Of a DNA stretch of 64,000 nt, positions 11,458 through 22,674 are shown piece by piece. A model generated the notes under the pieces. The model was not told where the DNA came from. It saw nothing but the letters and a program-made list of their open reading frames with translations, and did no database searches. The stretch is taken from the NCBI GenBank assembly GCA_021464245.1, contig JADCRB010000035.1:342762-406761 (forward strand), written 5' to 3'. Numbering within the stretch: the first letter of the stretch is position 1; each line of letters begins with the position of its first letter. The stretch comes from Carallia brachiata (taxonomy: Eukaryota > Streptophyta > Magnoliopsida > Malpighiales > Rhizophoraceae). Made by a program: the position numbers and the translations under genes.

Positions 11458-13397
11458 TACGAAGAACTATCAGCGTATCCTAGAGAGTTCTAAAGATCAT
11501 GCAAAATGTCCTTTGCATTTTAGGAAAATTTCATAACGGCCTCTTTTGCAAGGTTGATACTTTAGGAATAATTCTTGCGCTGTTATTTGATGTTGCCGGA
11601 TATATAATTGGCTCAAAGTTTTCTTTTTTCTTTTAGTTTATTAAAAAATTCATTGAATGGTAGAACTATATAATAAAATTATATTGAGAATCTATTTTAT
11701 TTATTATAATTAAAGATGTATATTTTTTACTGAAAAGTCTAGAGTTCGTTCCCTCAACTGTCATTCTCAATGATAGGTTATCATCTCCTATATCTATAAT
11801 TTTTTTTTTTCTATTTTCATAAAATTTATACCTCATTTTCATTATTAGAATGAAAAATCTCCAAAAGAAACGTCTAAGTTCTTGCCTCCTGCAACGTCCC
11901 TTTCGTTTCTAAACCATTTTTTTCTATTCATCATTTTTTAACTTTAAAAACAATAATATAAACAGTTGGAATACTTTAAAAAAATTGTGACATAATTTTA
12001 TTGGGCTAAATTATATAATATGGATAGTTTTCTTTGTTCTAATAAATTTTATACTTTTTTTTCAAAGTTAGAATTTAAGATTTTTAAAATAAAAATTTAA
12101 ATTCTTAATTATTGAAGTTGAGAATTCATTCTGTTTTTTATTTTTTGTTTTTTTCTTTAAAAAAAATGAGTAAAGAAAGATAGTATCTCACGTACTCATT
12201 AAAAAGATTTACTCAAACTCTTTTAAAACAAGATGCGAGTTACTTCTTCTAAAACCGTTAGAGAGCAAATTAAGAGAGCAAATTACGACAAGACCAACAA
12301 ACATGTTTTGCTGGAACTCATTTGTAGATGATCACAAATCACGAAGTAAACACGAATAGCAAGGGACGAAATGGCCTAATGCTAGCCATTGTCTATTTCG
12401 AATTGGGTTGGTGCTTGCCTATGAGACGGCTTATTAACTTGGCTCATTAACTCTTCGTCCTCTGTCCGGCGCACCCCTACGCACTTACGGGATGCTGCTT
12501 AATTACGAAGAAAATTCTTAGCGAAAAAACAGAGTTCCCTTTGGTCAAGGATATCGGGCCAGGAGAGGGCACCGCAGAGACGTTGATGGGTTGGGCTGCG
12601 ATCCCCCAGTCTTGTTTGGGCTCAGACAGAAGTATCCTAGTATTCGTCAAGTTCCAAAACTCGGACACAAAGTCTTCAGGTCTTTAAGATCAAAAGAAGG
12701 AAAAAAAGTCTTCAGGTCCTCAATGTACCCTTAAAAATAATTGATCTTGCTAGCTTAAGGTTAATTGTATTTAAAATCTTCTATACCTAGCCAAGGATGT
12801 ATAATAAAATATATACAAATTGTATCCTTGTATTGGTATCTCTGAATTGGGCTCAATCTTTTAATTTGGGTTTTCAAATTAGATGTATTAATATATCAGA
12901 TGATAAATGAAAAACTTTTGGAACTAGGGAGGCAAAACTCCTGGTTTGTACTATAGCTTTGTATTTTGTACGGGTACAAAGAACATTCATTTATTGAAAA
13001 CAACTAATAAGGCATTTGAACATTTTTACTGAAATTTGTTCGTTCATATATTTATTTTTTTTATCAACTCACATCTTTTTTTATTTGATTGCTTGGTCGA
13101 TAAATCCATGGATTCTTTTCGTTTTCTTTTTTTTTTTATCATGAAATTTATCGAGTCATGAACTAAACAATAAACAATTTTTCCTTTTCCATAAATCTCA
13201 TATCCTCCCTTATTGTAACTTTACACTTCTAAAATACCGAGAGAGAGTACCTTTTGTTTTTTTTCTTGTTGGATCATGGGTGCTAAATAGGAAATCATAA
13301 AAGCTATGTATTAGATGGTGCAACATGCTTATTTACTTGCAGTGATCATCCAACACTAGACATATTACTAGATGAGTGAAAATTACTAGATTTTGGT
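11458..13397. other. Intergenic region, no gene seen
   Basis: AT-rich spacer downstream of the calmodulin-like gene. Frames are short and unconvincing. A tRNA-like phrase (CTAGAGTTCGTTCCCTC near 11750) may be a decayed SINE but has no intact boxes. Confidence 0.5.
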
Positions 13398-13892
13398 CTA
13401 GAGTAGGGAAGTAATAATTAGCTTGAAATCTTCGAAGGTAATAGCACCATCGCCATCAGCATCAATGGAAGCAATAATATTTTGGCAATCCTCCAAATCC
13501 AAACCCACGTTGCTCATAACATGAAATAGTTCATCTCCTGTCACAACCTCATCACCATCAAGGTCAAAAGCTTCGAAGACAGCTCTAAGAGAGTTGGCAA
13601 GCCCACCAAGTTCCATGTTCCTGGTGTTCAAATCCAAGAACTCCTTTATGCTCAGCAAACCATCCTTGTTTGTGTCTCCTTCCTGCATCATTGCCCTCAC
13701 ATCTTGTTCGCTTGCGTTGTAACCAAGTGACCCCAAGACGCCACCCAGCTCAGCAACTGTAATCCGGCCGTCGTTGTCTGCATCAAAGGCTCTAAATGCC
13801 TCGAGCAGGCTTAGGACTTGGCTCAGCGTCTCAGTTTCCGCAGAGAGTGGTCCGGATTGAGACATGGAGTGGAAGCTTAGATTGGTATGCAA
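13398..13892 (-). CDS. Calmodulin-like Ca2+-binding protein, four EF-hands (CML29-like)
   Basis: An intronless 164-residue protein. Four EF-hand loops are visible: residues 37-48 (DADNDGRITVAE), 73-84 (DTNKDGLLSIKE), 110-121 (DLDGDEVVTGDE) and 144-155 (DADGDGAITFED). Such proteins are cytosolic or nuclear Ca2+ sensors that bind target helices when loaded. Loops 1 and 2 are canonical. Loop 3 has Glu instead of Gly at position 6, and loop 4 ends in Asp instead of Glu at position 12, which usually lowers Ca2+ affinity. The first ATG at 13892 lies very close to the TATA-like motif, so the in-frame ATG at 13865 (MSQSGPLS, residue 10) is a realistic alternative start. Assignment to the CML29 branch is from general resemblance only; membership of the CML family is secure. 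Confidence 0.88.
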   Translation of the reverse strand: MHTNLSFHSMSQSGPLSAETETLSQVLSLLEAFRAFDADNDGRITVAELGGVLGSLGYNASEQDVRAMMQEGDTNKDGLLSIKEFLDLNTRNMELGGLANSLRAVFEAFDLDGDEVVTGDELFHVMSNVGLDLEDCQNIIASIDADGDGAITFEDFKLIITSLL

Positions 13893-13932
13893 ACTGTACT
13901 TGTCTTTGCATTTGTTATTGGCATTGCTTAAT

Positions 13933-13940
13933 CTATATAG
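13933..13940 (-). promoter_or_regulatory. TATA-like box of the calmodulin-like gene
   Basis: CTATATAG, a palindromic TATA motif, lies about 40 bases upstream of the first ATG of the CML gene on the minus strand. It would imply a leader of only some 10-15 bases for that ATG, or about 40 for the next in-frame ATG. Confidence 0.45.
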
Positions 13941-14933
13941 GGAACTGGAGAAGATAATTATCCAATTCTGTGGTTCCTTTATGTCGACATAAAGGAAGAA
14001 GAAAGAAAAAGCAGGTTCTTATTCTTGAAAGATGATATTGTTATCTTCATTTTGGTGGGTGTGAGAATATATATGCTGATTGTGACTACTGGATGCTTTC
14101 CTTCATTTTTACTATTTTTTTACTCAACTGGCTGTATAAAGCTGTTGGTTCATTGACATGACAGGAACGAAGTCGGGAGTTCGAACTTTACGTCTTCCAA
14201 ATTCTCTTTTCTCGAGTTGTAATAATTAGCTTTTATATTCACTTAAAGGCAAAAAATTATCTTCTTTACTAGCTTTCAGGAATTACTTCTCTTTTTCCTT
14301 GTTCTGGGTCCTGGATTGTCTTGTAGATTAGTATTCTCTAGCTGTACAGAAAATTCTTCTGATACAAGGCCAGCCAGTTTGGAACAAAGTTTTCACAAGT
14401 CTTTCCTCGCCAACAAAACAAAAAAAAAAAAAAGAAAAGAAAAAAGGGAAGGATCCGTTAATTAGTGGAACTTTTATTTTACGAATTGCACATTCTTTGT
14501 GACCCTGTGATCTAGTAATTTCTCCTAAAAACATGGGACTGAATGGTTGGCAGCTCAATAAAAGCAACCACAACTGTTAATCGTTATCTCAACATTCAAT
14601 TATTCATCCAAAAGATCCTCTGCTGGGGAGAAAATTACGGATCTTTTAACAGAGTCAGTCACGAACGGACCAAGATTAGGGGATAAAAAGTATGAGACAC
14701 GTTCAATTCAATTTTGAAAAGCCAAGTCTAACCATTGCAATTTTGGCACATTTGATGGCTATGCAGTGTTGGCACATGTGATTCGGCTGAACTAGGCCTT
14801 GTTGCACTGCAATCCACACGACAATTGTTTAAGCAAACACTTCAATTTTCTCTGCGAACATACAATAACTCACCAAAAAAAAAAAAAGCGTCAGCAGCGG
14901 TGAATATTTAGAACATACGTTTGGTTCAGAAGA
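13941..14933. other. Spacer between the CML gene and the putative orphan gene
   Basis: No gene recognised. The region contains poly-A runs and ordinary AT-rich sequence. It should include the promoter of the CML gene on the minus strand and the 3' end of the putative gene to its right. Confidence 0.5.
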
Positions 14934-15541
14934 TCAAAATATACCACTTACACAAAAATTAGAAACGCTGTTTCCGGGGTGCTTTTTCTTCCTACTATTG
15001 ATGCGTTTTGTACTGCGAGAACCGCTTATTTTGCCATGTTCATCTGATACAATACGCTCATAATTCCATGGCCTTTCTTTTCTTTCAAAGGTCCCAAGAA
15101 ATGATGCTGGGGTCCTTTCCGTTGCACTAAACCATTTCCACATCTGCTCAAGGAATAAAAGAAATTATATTTTCCTCATTTTTGACACTGGAAAGCGCAT
15201 TTAAGCATGAAAAAGAAATCCAAAAGGACTTTGTATTATGACAACCTTACCTTGGACTGAGGCCTGAAGTTGCTTCTGGGCTGCTGCGGCTTTTCATGAC
15301 CGGCATTTCTTAGCCCGTGGACATAGGCTAGCAGCTGAGCCCGGCGGTCATAGCCGTTTGATCTTGTGGTATGGGGCTTTCTTGAAATGGGTTTCGGCCT
15401 GATCTTGTTGGTGGGAGCGCGATCCGTTGTTTGATGCGTAAAACGCTTTGTTGGCGCTTCGACGCAGATGGTGATAATGACTCGGTTGGAGTTGGGCCTA
15501 ACTGTTGCAATCCTGTTTTGTTGATCTGGCACTGCCTTCAT
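14934..15541 (-). CDS. Putative two-exon protein of unknown function
   Basis: Two minus-strand open frames are linked by good splice signals. Exon 1, 15541-15251, ends TCCAAG before GTAAGG. Exon 2 begins after GAGCAG at 15143 and runs to a stop at 14934. The intron of 107 bases is a normal plant size and phase is kept, giving about 166 residues. The product is strongly basic (many Arg, Lys, Pro, Thr, Ser) with no signal peptide or membrane segment. The centre reads RRAQLLAYVHGLRNAG and exon 2 opens MWKWFSATERTP. I do not recognise the family. It could be a lineage-specific or fast-evolving plant protein, or a chance pairing; the strong splice sites and non-repetitive composition favour a real gene. 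Confidence 0.5.
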
Positions 15542-15559
15542 GGAAATGGGGTTGGATAA

Positions 15560-18500
15560 TATAATACATTATATATTGTAAACAAGGATAATAATATTTC
15601 TATACAAGGTTCCCAAAAGCAAATTCCGGCTATCACAATTTAATCTCTCGATTTTTTCTGATTGTCCTACTGGAAAACAGTGCGAACTCTATAGAGATTT
15701 TTAGTTTTCCACGTAGAGTAGAACAGTGAGAAATAGATCGATAATCATCGTTCAGTTCCCAAACTAACTCCATCATATGCTGCGGAAAATCCGTTTGAAT
15801 CAAACGAAGAGGTCAACTAACTGAAATGCTATGCAATCGTCTTTTTGGTTGTATGTATATTACGTCATTAATCTGAGATTCCATCTGGGCCCACTTACAG
15901 ATAATTTAGCACGTCTGCGAATTATGTTGCAGAAGATAAAATTGCGCAATGTACTAATGTTTTACGCGTTGCATTCTCCTCCACAAGATTGAATCACATC
16001 TCAGGGCCAATATGAAAGGAGCGGTTGGCTGGCCCCCCATAACGTTCCAGGAACACAATGAGGTTGGAGAAAAAGATTGGTAGAAGAGCCAATAAATTGG
16101 AAGAAAATGTTACAGTATTTGATAATTTTGCGTTTAAAGATTGCGTCAGATGTAATGGTTGTCTAAGCTTTTATAATGGCACTCCTGTATTTTGTAACTA
16201 AAAAATGTCCTTATTTATTCATATTATTTATTATAAAAAATGTAAGATTCGTTGTAAAAATTTAAGTAATCGTTACATCAAACGTAATTTATAAGTACAA
16301 AATCATCCGGTGCTGTAACGGTGTTCTAAATTGAATTGTGGGATTTGAGCTTTCTCAGGTCGTGGGTGACTTGACTGATGATGTTTAGTTGGCACTGATA
16401 TTAAGCAGAATTCTCAACATCAAACGCAATGCCTATTTAGAGAATTTCTAATTTACTTGGGCCAATTGACTGGTGGCGAGTGTGTGCGGAGTTAAAGGAA
16501 TCAATTCCATTTTGGGTTCAAGTGTTACATTAGAGTTGAATATTCAGGACATCTAATACTTGCTAGGTCATTGAATTATTTTAAATTATAATCAAAACAG
16601 TGAAGTCATAACTGGAGATACCGAGTCTTGTGAGTTTATAGAAGTGACAAAAAATAATGGGCCTAGATGGAATTTTTAGTATATAACAATTTAGTTTTTA
16701 GTATACTTCGTTTTTTCTTTCAAGTCAATAGAATATGAGAGAATATTCTAAAATTACGGCAAATCGTAGTTTATTCTAAAACATCTTTACTCAATAATTT
16801 AAAGTGCATGGTTTTTGATAGTTAGTTTTGATAGAAACTATTTTTGGATACTAATCAATCACACTTAAAGAAAAGTAGCGAAAACCTGTGGGAAGAGAGA
16901 GAGAGAGACAGAGAGGGAGAGGCAACATCTAAACCAAGGTGGCTCCAAGCTTTACCAAAAGGCCATTGTCTCTTTATCTTTACCCTTTAGTTTCCCCCAG
17001 TAGCCATATCCTGAGTTGCCCCAAATAGAACTGGTGGCCCTTTCTATTGTTTTTACCAAATAAAATGACAGATTTTATTGGATTGTTTGCTGCATCCCAT
17101 ACATTGTTCTAGATTTTTGGCTGTTGGGGCTCCCATGCGCCACTTCTCGATATACCAACTTGCCCCTCATTTCCATTTCATACCCTTTGCCCCATTGGCT
17201 TTAACTATCTATCTATCAGTATCATTGATAGAGAATTAAGAAAGAAAACTTCGTGAATTCTCAAATTCTTCGTCAGTGTCTTGTCCGTCCTACGTCAAGT
17301 ATATGCATTTTTTTTTTTGTCCTTTTAGAGTCAAAAGCATGGCTGTCCGCTTGTCCATCTTCGAATTATCTATTGCCAATCATATAGGTATCGGTTAACG
17401 AAAATCTTAGGCGAACACGACTTATACATTATGACGGAGATCAGGACAGTTTTTTAAGAAATAAAAAAAAAATTGTGAGACAATTTTAAATGCCAAATAC
17501 AAAACAAAACTTTGAGCAAAGGATTCAACCCAAGACTTAAGCGACATTACTGATAATACTTACTACTAAATCAAAAACTAAATTATATTATATTCCCCCG
17601 TCCTGCTTATTTATGCATGCAACTCGGTCCTACGGTACCATTTTTATTAAAAAATTGAAAAATATAAAACAATTACAAAATGGCACCAAGCCCCTTGTAC
17701 AAACAATATATGCATTGGCTTATGCATTTATTATCAAAATTATCTACAAATTGTCCATTGGTTCATGAAGCCATGAAAACTGTGCACAATTAACAAAGTG
17801 TACAGTGCATTTTAGTCATAAAAAAAATAACGTGTACAATGCATGCGGACAAAGTTTTGGCACGGAAAATGACAAAAATATATATTTTAAACTTATTACT
17901 ATGTATAATAATATTATTTTTGTCTGCTACATCACTTTTTGTTTTTTTTTTTTATGCATGCATATTACCTACATGTATATTTCTTTTCGTTTTTTTCAAT
18001 TTTTTTTTGTCATAATTATAGACATTCTCTTTTTTAAGATAAACAAAATTTTAAAAATAAATAAATAAATTTAAATTTTCAATTTTTAGGCAATTTTGTG
18101 AAAAAAAGTAAATATATTTTGAGAAAAAAAGTTAAATTCAACAATACTTTAAAATAAAATTTCTCTTTTCTTCTATGATCATATTTTATTTAATTTTTTT
18201 ATAATTTTTTTTAAATTTTAATTCACACGTTTAATGAATTTTTTATATAAAAAATATCTAACATAATTATTTTATTATTTAATCAGTAACAATTTGTATT
18301 AATTTTCCTAAACACTATATTCATCAGCAACAATAATTAATAATAGTAATTAATAATCAATAATAACAATCAATAATTAACAATCAAATAACAGCAAAAT
18401 CAAATACTCTCTAATTGAACAAAAAGATCAGTTTGTATTCCATGATTGGCTGCAGCTGGCCAGCGCTGATCAAATCTAGTATCGGATATTTTCATTTAAC

Positions 18501-20830
18501 ATCGGTATTACTTACATTCAGTGGGATACTATGAAATGTGCGCAAAACAGGGGTTCGGATTTCTTTCTTATACAAATTAAAAACAATGAGGATATCTCAA
18601 TTTCATAAATCAAAGTATATATAAGATATGTATAACGGATAAATTCAAAATCGATGCGTATCTTTGAAAATATATAATTAGTGTACTAAAAGGAAGATTA
18701 ATGCAAATCCATTACGTATCATTGAACCTCTAGTTTTAGCCCACCTCCAAATCATCTCCAGCCCCTAGAAACCACAATATGGTTGCCAACAAAGATTGGT
18801 TGAGTTTATAAAGTTTTGGATTTCTACTTGAAAGATTTGGAATTTGAATTTTATCGGCAGTATTTTTTAGTGAGTGAGATGTAAGTCTAATGTAAATTCT
18901 CTTAAAAATTTTAGGTTTTTTCTGATCCTAGATTAGGACAGCCTCCCCTCACTTAAATTTTTTACGATAAAAAAAAAAACTACAATATGATTCGTGGATG
19001 GGCATGAGTGTTTATTTGGTTCAGTTTACAACTAACAACTCACAGTTTTTGTGACTGATATTTTATTGAAGTTGATTTGCTATGATAAAAAATAACCAAA
19101 GGTTTGTATACAAAAGGCACATCCAGTATGTGGTAGCCATCTTCTGGGGAAGTCTTATTTTGCCTGTTCTTTTTCATCTTCTGGACCAGAATTTTGCATT
19201 TTTTTATCATGAAATTTTGAATTTTGCCTATGTTCACCAATATGCATACATCATTCTCAATTAGTTAAGAAAGTACCAGCACATTATATATTAAAAAAAA
19301 AGAGGAGAGTTCTTTTTGGGACTTAGTGGACTGCTCTCTATTGTCTTCGAAGCATCCAAAATATTATTAGCTAGGTATTGCTAACGAGGAAACTGTGTAT
19401 TGTAATTAAATGCACTTCATGCCTTAATAGAGGATTAATAGAAAATTAAGTTATTATTACCTCACAAGTCACAGCGGAATATTGGTTAATTACATAAAAG
19501 AAGAATATGTAATGCCATTATGCAATTTCCCTCCCTCTCATAATCTCACACATAGACAATTTTTAATGGACCCACTGTACATAATTAGTAAAATAAAAAA
19601 TTCGTTTACTAAGATTTATTTATAGTTTAAAAAATATAACTATTCTAAATTATACCACATGCTATTATTTATTAATGAAAATTTATTTTATTACTTGTGC
19701 AAAATGAATCCAACAAATATTTGTCTAGTTCTATTTCAATTGCTAAAACTAGAGTCATTTTTAGGGTAAAGATTTAATGAGTTTCTAAACAGATAATACA
19801 AAAAAAAAATTAAAAAAAAAATTAATGCAGTTTGCGAAGATTTTGAGAAGGCTGATATCACTTGCGGGAAATGTAGGTGGTGGAAATTTTTTTAAAAAGC
19901 TTAAGGCTGCCGCCTATCAAGGATATTATGGTCATTGCATGTGCGTGGCTTCAGCAAAACCATGTCCCGTCTTTTCCCTGCTCTTCTCGACCAATGGTCA
20001 TTCGGTCCGCTTGCTTGAGCCCCTGGCCCACTCCAGCTTGCCGACGCCGGCTAACTTGGTTTCGCTTATTTATTTATTTATTGTTTTTTCGTCTCTTCCT
20101 CTTAGACTCAGCCCTTTTCTCTCTCTCTCTTTTTAGTTTCATGTTTTATTTATTTTTATGTCAAAAAAAAAATTTTTGTTTATTTTATTAGAAAGTAAAT
20201 GAAAAAAAAAATAAATAGATAATATTACAGTAATAATAATATTATAATTGATAAAAAATAATAATTAGAAAGTTATGAGAAAGAAAATAAATAGTAATTT
20301 ATAAGAGAAAAAGTAAAATATAATTATTTGAAGTGAAAAAAAATAAAAAATAAATAAATAAAAAATATTTTCTTTTTCTTTTCTTTTAAAAAATTGCCAA
20401 ACACAATGTTAAAGATAGATAATAATTCATATTATAATTATAAGGGTTAATTTCTAAAAAATCATAAATTTATGTAAATTAATAAATATAATACCATTAT
20501 TAAAAATTCATAATTTAAATTTTTTAAGAATTTTTTATAATAAATCTATTACGTTGTTAAGTTTAATATTTATTTTTTGCATATGACTTAAATTTTAATT
20601 GTTATATTTTCATATTACATTCACATCAACCCAACAAGTTACTATTTTTTTGACTAACTTCGTCCCTTAAATTGTAGGAAATGATATATTTATTAAACTT
20701 TTTTTTGCAAAATCTAAATTATAAATTTTTAAAAATAATATAATCTTTATTAATTTACATAAAATTAATAATTTTCTTAGATATTAATTCAAATTATAAT
20801 TAAAAAAAAGAAAATTAAAAAAATTTGAGG
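15560..20830. other. Long intergenic region, no gene seen
   Basis: About 5 kb of AT-rich DNA without a supported gene. A stretch near 16.9-17.2 kb is closer to average GC and non-repetitive and could be a promoter or non-coding transcript, but nothing in it identifies one. A small GC-richer patch near 19.82-20.13 kb gives two overlapping frames of about 100 codons without any domain. The rest is poly-A/T and simple AT sequence. Confidence 0.5.
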
Positions 20831-21030
20831 ATCAAATTTCTAACTTACACTATGACAAAATAACAGTGCATCAAGTCCTTTGTACAACCAAATCTTTAGA
20901 CTTTATTGGTCTTTTTTTTTTCTCAAAATAATCAAATTTCTAACTTACACTCTGACAAAATAGCAGTGCATCAAGCCCTTTGTACAACCAAATCTTTAGG
21001 CTTTATTAGGCTTTTTCTTTTCTCGAAATA
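20831..21030 (+). repeat. Tandem duplication, period 100 bp, upstream of nitrate reductase
   Basis: Two copies, 20831-20930 and 20931-21030, both begin ATCAAATTTCTAACTTACAC and both contain GTGCATCAAG, CCTTTGTACAACCAAATC and CTTTATT. They differ at only a handful of positions. The unit lies about 260-460 bases upstream of the TATA box and so in the distal promoter. Confidence 0.9.
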
Positions 21031-21293
21031 AAGGATGCTCTTAAGGAAAAAAAATATTAAATAATAATATTTAAATAATAATAAAATAAAATATAATGAT
21101 ATAAATTATTAAAAATAAAAAATTAATTTATATATATTATTAAATAAATTATATAATTATATTGTTAATAATAAAATTAATTTTTATAACAATTATAAAA
21201 AGTGAAAAAAAAAAGAGAGTTAGAAAGTCGTCAGCCATTTCGATTAAGGGTTCCATCGCATGTTTGACACGTTTCAGTTCTGGTCCTGCGGCC

Positions 21294-21301
21294 TATATAA
21301 A
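21294..21301 (+). promoter_or_regulatory. TATA box of the nitrate reductase gene
   Basis: TATATAAA in a locally GC-richer context (GCGGCCTATATAAATCCC). Transcription would start around 21325-21335, giving a leader of some 225 bases before the ATG at 21557. Confidence 0.7.
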
Positions 21302-21397
21302 TCCCAGCCAGACTCAAACTTCAGTTTTCGTACCCAAGTGGCTAAGAAACAAACATCAAATCAAAGACAGACGAGAAATTGTAACCAAATAAAAAAA

Positions 21398-21473
21398 ATG
21401 ACAGACGAGAAATAGAGAGAGAGAGAGAGAGAGAGAGACAGAAAAGACAATGAAGTCAGTGCAGAGCGGCTAA
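21398..21473 (+). promoter_or_regulatory. Two tiny upstream ORFs in the nitrate reductase leader
   Basis: An ATG at 21398 opens a five-codon frame (MTDEK) ending at 21415. Another at 21450 opens a seven-codon frame (MKSVQSG) ending at 21473. Both stop before the main start at 21557. A GA microsatellite (about 21414-21438) lies between them. Whether they repress translation depends on the real transcript start. Confidence 0.5.
21414..21438 (+). repeat. (GA)n microsatellite in the nitrate reductase leader
   Basis: A run of about 12 GA units in the predicted 5' untranslated region. GA/CT tracts are frequent in plant leaders. Confidence 0.85.
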
Positions 21474-21556
21474 ACTAGGAAACTAGCCTAACTCCCGAAG
21501 TAATTAGGCTTTGCCAGTTTGCTTTTTATTTTAATTTATTTATTTACTCTGTAAAA

Positions 21557-22643
21557 ATGGCGGCCTCCGTCGATAAACGCCAATTCCACCTGGAAACCGC
21601 CTTCGACGGCGTTGTTGGCCCATTAAAATCCGGTCCAACCCACCGGTCCGAGTCCCCCATTCGAACCTACAACTTCCCCTCGTTGAACCAGGACCTGGCC
21701 CAGTCCAACATCAAACCGGTCCCGACAATGGAGAAGGAGGAGGAGGAAGAGGAGGATTATTCGTCGAGCGACGAGGAGGCCCACTACGACGGCCTATTTC
21801 GCAAAGGCAACAGCAGCGATTTGGAGCCGTCGATTCTGGACCCGCGGGACGAAGGGACGGCTGATAATTGGGTGGAGCGCAACCCATCCATGGTACGGCT
21901 CACCGGGAAACACCCGTTCAACTCCGAAGCCCCATTAACCCGGCTGATGAGCCACGGTTTCATAACCCCAGTCCCACTCCACTACGTCCGGAATCACGGA
22001 ACCGTACCCAAGGCCACGTGGCAGGATTGGAAGGTGGAGGTCAGCGGCCTGGTGAAGAGGCCGCTCCGGTTCACCATGGACCAGCTGGTCGCCGAGTTCC
22101 CCAGCCGGGAACTCCCCGTGACGCTGGTCTGCGCCGGGAACCGACGGAAGGAGCAGAACATGGTGAAGCAGACCGTCGGCTTTAACTGGGGCGCCGCTGC
22201 CGTCTCCACTTCCGTGTGGCGAGGGGTACCGTTGCGGTTGGTGCTCAAGCGGTGTGGGATTTTCAGCCGCAAGAAAGGGGCCCTCAACGTGTGCTTCGAA
22301 GGTGCTGAGAACTTGCCAGGCGGCGGCGGTTCCAAGTACGGCACTAGTATTCCCAAGGAGTACGCAATGGATCCGTCTCGCGACATTATATTGGCCTACA
22401 TGCAAAACGGTGACCTCTTGACTCCCGACCATGGCTTCCCATTAAGGGTCATCATTCCGGGATTCATTGGCGGCCGCATGGTTAAATGGCTTAAGAGAAT
22501 TATCGTCGCCACCAAAGAATCCGACAGTTATTATCATTACAAGGACAATAGAGTTTTCCCCTCTCACGTTGATGCTGAGCTTGCTAATGCTGAAGGTAAC
22601 TATAAAAACATTACATTAATTAACATTTCGATTCTTGTGTTAA

Positions 22644-22674
<31 letters not shown>

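Noticed and set aside
14163..14200. Possible tRNA gene (GGGAGTTCGAACT B-box-like phrase)
   Set aside because: No A box at the right spacing and no cloverleaf can be drawn.
19825..20191. Two overlapping frames of about 103 codons in a GC-richer patch
   Set aside because: No recognisable motif; both run into low-complexity Leu/Phe/Ser tails encoded by TTT/CTC runs.
21935..22432. Long minus-strand frames opposite nitrate reductase exon 1
   Set aside because: Shadow frames caused by the high GC content and codon bias of the real exon.
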